Of a stretch of DNA of 64,000 nucleotides, positions 59,070 through 64,000 are shown piece by piece. The position numbers and the translations under genes are program-made. The notes under the pieces are model-generated. The model worked only from the letters and a program-made list of their open reading frames with translations, was not told where the DNA came from and did not search any database. How positions within the stretch are numbered: position 1 is the stretch's first letter; each line of letters opens with the position of its first letter. Source of the stretch: Haladaptatus cibarius D43 (GTDB taxonomy: Archaea > Halobacteriota > Halobacteria > Halobacteriales > Haladaptataceae); contig NZ_JDTH01000006.1 in the NCBI RefSeq assembly GCF_000710615.1, forward strand, positions 186,001 to 250,000. The letters are read 5' to 3'.

Positions 59070-59531
59070 ATGACACTCGAAGGAATTGACGAGTTAGACC
59101 AAACGATTCTCTATATGCTCCAGCGCGACGCGCGGAAAACGACCTCTAACGACATTGCCGAAGCCGCAGGCGTTTCTGCAAGCACGGTTCGGAACCGCAT
59201 CGAGCGATTGGAAGAAAACGGGATTCTTCAGGGGTACGATGCTGATGTGAACTACGAACAGGCGGGCTACCAACTGTATACGCTCATCATCTGTAGCGCG
59301 TCCGTCCGTAATCGAGAAGAACTCGCCGAAGCCGCACTCAACGTTCCCGGCGTCGTCCGCGTGACGGAAGTGATGACCGGGGAAAACAACGTCCACGTCA
59401 GCGTCGTCGGGAACGACAGCGACGATTTGAGTCGTATTGGACGCGAACTCGACGAACTCGGCTTGGAGGTGGTGGACGAAGACCTCATCAGAAACGAATA
59501 CACCTGCCCGTCGGATGATTTTAAATGCTAA
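59070..59531 (+). CDS. Lrp/AsnC-family transcription regulator
   Basis: A 153-residue Lrp: N-terminal winged HTH (GIDELDQTILYMLQRDARKTTSNDIAEAAGVSASTVRNRIERLEENGIL, residues about 5-53) and a RAM/AsnC-type ligand domain (YQLYTLIICSASVRNREELAEAALNVPGVVRVTEVMTGENNVHVSVVG). Only one Cys pair at the end (NEYTCPSDDFKC) is unusual. It stands just before a TrkA-N gene and an APC transporter gene and probably controls them. Confidence 0.93.
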   Translation: MTLEGIDELDQTILYMLQRDARKTTSNDIAEAAGVSASTVRNRIERLEENGILQGYDADVNYEQAGYQLYTLIICSASVRNREELAEAALNVPGVVRVTEVMTGENNVHVSVVGNDSDDLSRIGRELDELGLEVVDEDLIRNEYTCPSDDFKC

Positions 59532-59667
59532 TGAGGACACAATAGTAAATTTTGCCCGTGTTTTTTCGATAGGCGCAGAAAATAAGCTACATTTATATTC
59601 GTTCATCTCCCAAAAGAGTCCAAGGTGCTTCTCGTAACCGGACGGGAAGTAGTGGAGAACGATACTC

Positions 59668-60099
59668 ATGAGTCAGTCACAGAAAGATTCGATACACGAC
59701 ACACGACAGACCGACGGCCCCGACGCGTGCATCGTCGGCGGTGACCACGTTGGCCGTGACGTTGCCAACAAACTCGTCAACGAGGGGGTGTCGGTTACAC
59801 TGGTGGATTCGATGCCGCCGAGCGACCCGCCCCCTGAACTGACGGTTCATCACGTCACATCGCTCGATGCGACCGAACTCCGTCACATAAACGTCCACGA
59901 AGAAACGACGATTTTGGCGATTAGTCCGAAAGACAGCGCAAATCTGTTGATAGCACAACTGGCCCGGACGAAGTTCGGCGTCAACCGGACTATCGCACGA
60001 GTAAACGACCCACAACGCGTGTCCGCATTCGAAGACCTCGGCATCGAGGCAATCGACGCCACGGCCGCCCTTAGCCGCGAGATTACGGAGCGATGGTAA
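59668..60099 (+). CDS. TrkA-N (RCK) NAD-binding domain protein
   Basis: A 143-residue single-domain protein. After a polar tail comes the Rossmann core CIVGGDHVGRDVANKLVNEGVSVTLVDSMPP (about residues 21-51; G-x-H-x-G variant of GxGxxG), then TTILAISPKDSANLLIAQLARTKFGVNRTIARVNDPQRVSAFEDLGIEAIDAT. No TrkA-C domain follows. It may bind NAD(H) and regulate the downstream transporter, as RCK subunits do for K+ systems. Confidence 0.9.
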   Translation: MSQSQKDSIHDTRQTDGPDACIVGGDHVGRDVANKLVNEGVSVTLVDSMPPSDPPPELTVHHVTSLDATELRHINVHEETTILAISPKDSANLLIAQLARTKFGVNRTIARVNDPQRVSAFEDLGIEAIDATAALSREITERW

Positions 60100-60169
60100 T
60101 GTCGAAACGGGTAGTAAAAAAGCCACCACGAGTTGTTACGCTCGATAACAGTAAGGAATTTTAGACACT

Positions 60170-62365
60170 ATGGCAAAGAAGCTCGAACGGGACCTCGGAC
60201 TCGGTGCAGTGTTCGCTATCAGTATCGGCGCAATGATTGGTAGCGGTATCTTCATTCTCCCTGCATTGGCGCTCGAAATCGCAGGGCCAGCGGTGATTTT
60301 CGCGTACTTGCTCGCCGGGGTGCTAGTCGTCCCGGCCGCCCTCTCGAAATCCGAAATGGCGACCGCAATGCCGGAAGCAGGCGGCACGTACATCTACATC
60401 GAGCGTGGAATGGGACCGATTTTGGGGACGATTGCGGGCGTCGGAACGTGGTTTTCCCTCTCGTTTAAGAGTGCGCTCGCACTCGTCGGCGGGGTGCCGT
60501 ACCTCGTCCTGCTGTTCGACCTGCCGGTGAAGCCGGTTGCACTCGGACTTGCGGCGTTTCTCATCCTCGTAAACATGCTCGGCGCGAAACAGACCGGCCG
60601 ACTCCAAGTCGGCATCGTCGTCGTCATGCTCGCGGCGCTCGGCTGGTTCGTCGCGGGAAGCGCCGGAAGCACACAGACGACCAACTACGAGCCGTTTTTC
60701 GTCGGAGGCTTGGAAGGGCTGCTGGCCGCAACGGGACTCGTGTTCGTCTCGTATGCCGGAGTGACGAAAGTCGCAAGCGTCGCGGAGGAAGTCGAAGACC
60801 CGGGGAAAAATATTCCATTGGGAATTCTCGGGTCGCTGGCGTTCACGACGTTGCTGTACGTCGCAATCGTCGCCGTCATGGTCGGTGTAACCGAGGCAGG
60901 AAGTATCGCAGGGTCGGATACCCCGGTGGCGGTCGCCGCAGAAGCGACGCTCGGGCAAGCCGGTGTGTGGGCAGTCATCGGCGCGGCAATCCTCGCACTG
61001 GTATCGACCGCGAACGCTGGCGTCCTTTCGTCGTCGCGCTACCCCTTTGCCATGAGCCGCGACAAACTCGCTCCGCCCTCGTTTGCGACGATAAGTGACC
61101 GTTTCGGCACCCCGGTTTCCGCTATCACGCTGACCGGAGTCGTCGTACTGTTGCTCATCGCCTTCGTTCCAATCCTCGAAATCGCCAAGCTAGCCAGCGC
61201 GTTCCAGATTCTCGTATTCGTACTGGTGAACCTCGCCGTCGTCGCCTTCCGTCACGGAGCCGCCGACTACGAACCCGTGTTCGAATCGCCGCTCTACCCG
61301 TGGATGCAGGGCTTCGGCGTCATCAGCGGCCTGCTGTTGCTCACACAGATGGGACTCGTCCCGCTCGTGGGAGCGGCGGTTATCATCGTCGGGAGCATCA
61401 TCTGGTATGTAGTTTACGCGCGCCCACGCATCGAGCGCGAGGGGGTCGCCACGGACGTTGTCCGGCGTCGGGTCGGCAAAAACGTCCTCGCGGAAACGGA
61501 GACGCTGATGACGGGAGAATCGGTCACCGAACGGAACGGAAACGAGATACTGGTCGCACTCACACGAGACGTCGAGTTGGAACGCGAGCGGTCGCTACTG
61601 CGGCTTGCCGCCGACCTCGCCAGACCGGACGACGGCCGCTTGGTCGTCGTCCGATTCGACGAGGTTCCCGACCAAGCACCGCTCGACCACGCCGCAGAAG
61701 TCCAGTCACCGGCGGACGTTCGGTTCGAAGAACAGACAGATACGCTCGCCGACGAACTAGACGTCGAGGTCGAGTACGGTGAAATCGTCAGTCACGACAC
61801 GAAGCGCGCTATTGTCAACTTCGCAAGCGAGCGCGACGTGTCCGCAGTCGTCGCGGAACACGAACGACTTCGTCTGCGGTCGCGGCTGTTGGCCGACCCA
61901 ATCGACTGGGTCGTCCGACACGCTCCGTGTGACGTGTTACTGGTCGAAAACCGCGGTTACGACCGACCACAGCAGGTCGTCCTCTCCAGCGAGGGTGGCC
62001 CGTACGACCCCACGACGGTCGCCGTGGCCGACGCCATCGCGCGTGAAACTGGCGGACGCGTCACCCTCCAGTTCAGCATGGCGGACGGCCAATCAAATCA
62101 GCGCCAACAGACGATAGAGGAGTATCAGGCGGAACTCGCCGAACTGCTCTCTGCATCGGTGTCCGCAAACGTCGTCCGGTCGGACGGTGGCGACAACGTC
62201 CCGAATCCCGAGGTCGTCATCCGTCGTGGCGTCGTCACCCGAGTGTGGGGCGGAAGCGACTCGCAGGAGCGCACCGCCGTCGATTGCACCGAGGTAACGG
62301 TCTATCCACACGAGTCGCGTCGTCCCGGCCTCTTGCGTCGGTTGGTAGACCGACTCGTCTTCTAA
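60170..62365 (+). CDS. APC-family amino-acid transporter with two C-terminal Usp domains
   Basis: A 731-residue protein. The first about 430 residues form 12 helices of the APC family, starting LGLGAVFAISIGAMIGSGIFILPAL (the G-S/A-G-I-F TM1 motif), with FVSYAGVTKVASVAEEVEDPGKNIPLG as the TM6-7 signature. The soluble tail (about 440-731) has two Usp repeats, near residues 465-585 (EILVALTRDVELERERSLLRLAADLA) and 600-725 (QVVLSSEGGPYDPTTVAVADAIA); the complete Usp ATP motif is not clear. It follows the TrkA-N gene by 70 nt. Confidence 0.92.
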   Translation: MAKKLERDLGLGAVFAISIGAMIGSGIFILPALALEIAGPAVIFAYLLAGVLVVPAALSKSEMATAMPEAGGTYIYIERGMGPILGTIAGVGTWFSLSFKSALALVGGVPYLVLLFDLPVKPVALGLAAFLILVNMLGAKQTGRLQVGIVVVMLAALGWFVAGSAGSTQTTNYEPFFVGGLEGLLAATGLVFVSYAGVTKVASVAEEVEDPGKNIPLGILGSLAFTTLLYVAIVAVMVGVTEAGSIAGSDTPVAVAAEATLGQAGVWAVIGAAILALVSTANAGVLSSSRYPFAMSRDKLAPPSFATISDRFGTPVSAITLTGVVVLLLIAFVPILEIAKLASAFQILVFVLVNLAVVAFRHGAADYEPVFESPLYPWMQGFGVISGLLLLTQMGLVPLVGAAVIIVGSIIWYVVYARPRIEREGVATDVVRRRVGKNVLAETETLMTGESVTERNGNEILVALTRDVELERERSLLRLAADLARPDDGRLVVVRFDEVPDQAPLDHAAEVQSPADVRFEEQTDTLADELDVEVEYGEIVSHDTKRAIVNFASERDVSAVVAEHERLRLRSRLLADPIDWVVRHAPCDVLLVENRGYDRPQQVVLSSEGGPYDPTTVAVADAIARETGGRVTLQFSMADGQSNQRQQTIEEYQAELAELLSASVSANVVRSDGGDNVPNPEVVIRRGVVTRVWGGSDSQERTAVDCTEVTVYPHESRRPGLLRRLVDRLVF

Positions 62366-62475
62366 CCGCCGTCAGCTCTAAACATCTATCACGACCGAAC
62401 GGCACCACTCCGAATTTTTCCCGAGTTTCGGGGTGAGACGATGACGCTTAACTTTCCGGCCACGAGACGGTCGGT

Positions 62476-63093
62476 ATGGAACCGGACGACAATCATCGCA
62501 GTTGGGCCGAACGGTCGGGGGATTTTTCGCCCGCCTACTACGCCGAAATCGGCTCGAACGAGGTGAGCGATACCCTCGCCAGCGTGTTCGAGTACTACGC
62601 AGACGAGGATGCCGAAATCCTCGAAATCGGCTGTAGCTCCGGCCGTCACCTCGCCCGCCTCCGCGACGACGGGTACAAAAACCTCACCGGCATCGACATC
62701 AACGACGAATCGTTCGACGTGATGGCCGACCGGTATCCGCGACTCGCGGAGACGGGGACGTTCCGAACCGGCGCGATAGAGGACGTGCTTCCAGAATACC
62801 CCGATGATGCGTTCGACGTGATTTACTCGGTGGAGACGCTACAGCACATTCACCCCGAAAACGAGTGGGTGTTCGAGGAACTGATTCGCGTCACGAGCGA
62901 CCTGCTGATAAGCGCCGAAAACGAGGGCAACAGCCCACAGCGCGGCCGAGGAGATGCTGAAGTCAGCTACGTGCACGACGATTTTCCGCTCTATCACCGC
63001 AATTGGAAACAGGTGTTCTCCGACCTCGGCCTCGCCCAACTCGTCTGCGAACCGGGGAGTCGCGACACGGTTCGCGTGTTTCGAGTGCTCTGA
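62476..63093 (+). CDS. Class I SAM-dependent methyltransferase
   Basis: A 205-residue methyltransferase. Motif I is AEILEIGCSSGRHLARLRDDG (about residues 44-64), motif II the DINDESFDVM stretch, motif III FDVIYSVETLQHIHPENEWVFEELIRV (about 114-140). Cys in GCSSG and in QLVCEPGSRDTV. It is about 110 nt downstream of the transporter and has its own start context. Substrate unknown. Confidence 0.92.
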   Translation: MEPDDNHRSWAERSGDFSPAYYAEIGSNEVSDTLASVFEYYADEDAEILEIGCSSGRHLARLRDDGYKNLTGIDINDESFDVMADRYPRLAETGTFRTGAIEDVLPEYPDDAFDVIYSVETLQHIHPENEWVFEELIRVTSDLLISAENEGNSPQRGRGDAEVSYVHDDFPLYHRNWKQVFSDLGLAQLVCEPGSRDTVRVFRVL

Positions 63094-63133
63094 TGGCAGT
63101 CACTCGAAGAACAACGAAAAAACAATTACGGCG

Positions 63134-63361
63134 TTAGGAGTCGGCGTCGAGCGCCGACTCCAGCGACATGAAGAAGGCGAAGTAGCCGATAACGCCAGCG
63201 AACAGGGACAGGTGGTACGCCCACGTCGGCCCCTGAAGAAGATCGAACAGGGCGGTGACGACCGCTACCCAAATCACGGCGAAGGCGAGGTCTGCGACCA
63301 TGCCGGAGCGATGTTCCTTGACGTGGTCGAGGAGTGTTCCGGTGAACTGCACGTCACTCAC
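63134..63361 (-). CDS. Small two-TM membrane protein
   Basis: A 75-residue protein: an N-terminal amphipathic head (DVQFTGTLLDHVKEHRSG), TM1 (MVADLAFAVIWVAVVTALFDLLQG) and TM2 (YHLSLFAGVIGYFAFFMSLES). It overlaps the 3' end of the UspA gene by 8 nt, so it is co-translated. Function unknown; the pairing of Usp with a small membrane protein is recurrent in haloarchaea. Confidence 0.82.
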   Translation of the reverse strand: MSDVQFTGTLLDHVKEHRSGMVADLAFAVIWVAVVTALFDLLQGPTWAYHLSLFAGVIGYFAFFMSLESALDADS

Positions 63362-63827
63362 CGTCCTCCGGTTCGTCTCGCTCGTCCACGACCAACACCG
63401 AGCGATGCGTGGAGCGGAGAACGCGTTCTGTGACGCTGCCGAGGAGCATCCGCCGGACGCCGCTTCGACCGTGACTGCCCATCACGACGAGGTCGATATC
63501 GTAGTCCTCGGCGAAGTCGGCGATGACTCGGTGGGGCTGTCCGGCGCGGAAATGCTCTTCGGCCGAAATGTTTCGGCTTCGGCCTTGCTCAACGACGTAC
63601 TGGGTCGCGTCTCCAGCTCGGTCTTCTAAGTCGTCCATCTCGCCGAATCGACCGGCCCGGATGCGGTCGATTTGCTCGGTGCCGAGACTCACGTCCATGG
63701 CGTCGGTATCGATGACATAGAGCGTGTAAACCTCGGCTCCGAACTTTTCGGCGATGTCGAGCGCGGATTCGACAGCCAGTTCCGCGGTTTTGCTCCCGTC
63801 CGTGGGAATGAGGATGCGTTCGTACAT
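63354..63827 (-). CDS. Universal stress protein (UspA family)
   Basis: A 157-residue single-domain Usp with the full ATP-binding motif VVMGSHGRSGVRRMLLGSVTERVLRSTHRSVLVV (about residues 115-148). First strand MYERILIPTDGSKTAEL. It is the first gene of a two-gene operon with the small membrane protein. Related to but clearly different from the Usp at 26163. Confidence 0.95.
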   Translation of the reverse strand: MYERILIPTDGSKTAELAVESALDIAEKFGAEVYTLYVIDTDAMDVSLGTEQIDRIRAGRFGEMDDLEDRAGDATQYVVEQGRSRNISAEEHFRAGQPHRVIADFAEDYDIDLVVMGSHGRSGVRRMLLGSVTERVLRSTHRSVLVVDERDEPEDGE

Positions 63828-63880
63828 TGATTGGTGGTTTGGGATTCGTTGATAGTTCGTTGGTGATTATCTACCGTTAG

Positions 63881-64000
63881 CTAGTCGTCCGCGGGGCTGT
63901 GCCCGCTCTTTGCATCGACGATGTCCTCGGCGCTCTGCTGTTGGCCCATCGGTTTGGGGCTGTGACACTGTCGAACGATTTGTTTGATTCGCTCCGGCGG
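63881..64000 (-). CDS. 3' end of an unidentified gene, cut by the window edge
   Basis: On the minus strand the frame is open from the window edge to TAG at 63881-63883, giving the last 39 residues, including PPERIKQIVRQCHSPKP, MGQQQSAEDIVDAKS and GHSPADD. There is one Cys and a charged, disordered end. Family cannot be told from this fragment. Confidence 0.5.
   Translation of the reverse strand, partial: PPERIKQIVRQCHSPKPMGQQQSAEDIVDAKSGHSPADD

Overview
The window reads as chromosomal DNA of a haloarchaeon. Proteins are acidic, genes often overlap by ATGA, several promoters look leaderless (BRE/TATA about 25 nt before ATG), and there are an archaeal TFB, Tat lipoproteins, many universal-stress (Usp) domains and a ComA-type phosphosulfolactate synthase. 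Style and gene set fit a Haladaptatus- or Haloferax-like genus, but no species can be assigned from sequence alone.

Layout. 1-1.9 kb: end of a HalOD1 protein, a tiny zinc-ribbon protein coupled to a tyrosine integrase, and a winged-helix regulator. 2-6.5 kb: a multi-pass membrane protein, a Tat-exported Dyp-peroxidase-like lipoprotein and a P19-like iron-transport lipoprotein. All three have nearly the same promoter element, which suggests one metal/iron regulon split by a repeat element. 6.6-12 kb: TFB, a phosphoribosyltransferase, a large hybrid histidine kinase and a ParB-like partner. 12-15.5 kb: MDR dehydrogenase, pterin-synthase-like protein, glycosyltransferase and methyltransferase, a compact cluster that may make a pterin glycoside. 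15.7-21.4 kb: an arylsulfotransferase-like propeller, an operon holding only the Q-module of complex I (nuoB-CD-I), and hflX. 21.6-26 kb: a reactive-sulfur locus (DsrE-like, TusA, rhodanese-persulfide dioxygenase, two YeeE/YedE halves, a Cys-bearing HTH, a 4-TM protein).

26-35 kb: UspA, a MacB-type permease without ATPase, a GT-C-like membrane protein, an FG-GAP/PQQ-like propeller, a GFO/IDH/MocA oxidoreductase, cytochrome oxidase subunit I with a small partner, and a repeat-rich 700-bp gap. 35-46 kb: a lone sdhB, an acetolactate-synthase-like TPP enzyme, a purine nucleoside permease/phosphorylase-like protein, a damaged aldo/keto reductase-DoxX chimera, an MBL-fold hydrolase, comA, two small exported or anchored low-complexity proteins, a PrpD-family and a DUF3179 protein, and a microprotein. 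46-50.7 kb: a membrane protein, a two-RCK K+ channel and a HAD phosphatase. 50.7-58.9 kb: a complete Mrp-type Na+/H+ antiporter operon. 59-64 kb: Lrp regulator, TrkA-N protein and APC-Usp-Usp transporter, then a methyltransferase, a small membrane protein, UspA and a cut-off gene.

Main candidates for undescribed biology: the co-promoted peroxidase/iron-lipoprotein/membrane-protein set; the pterin-synthase/glycosyltransferase/methyltransferase cluster; the Q-module-only complex I operon; the sulfur locus with a possible Cys-switch regulator; a repeat family with conserved ends and variable centre; and the AKR-DoxX chimera with several lesions.
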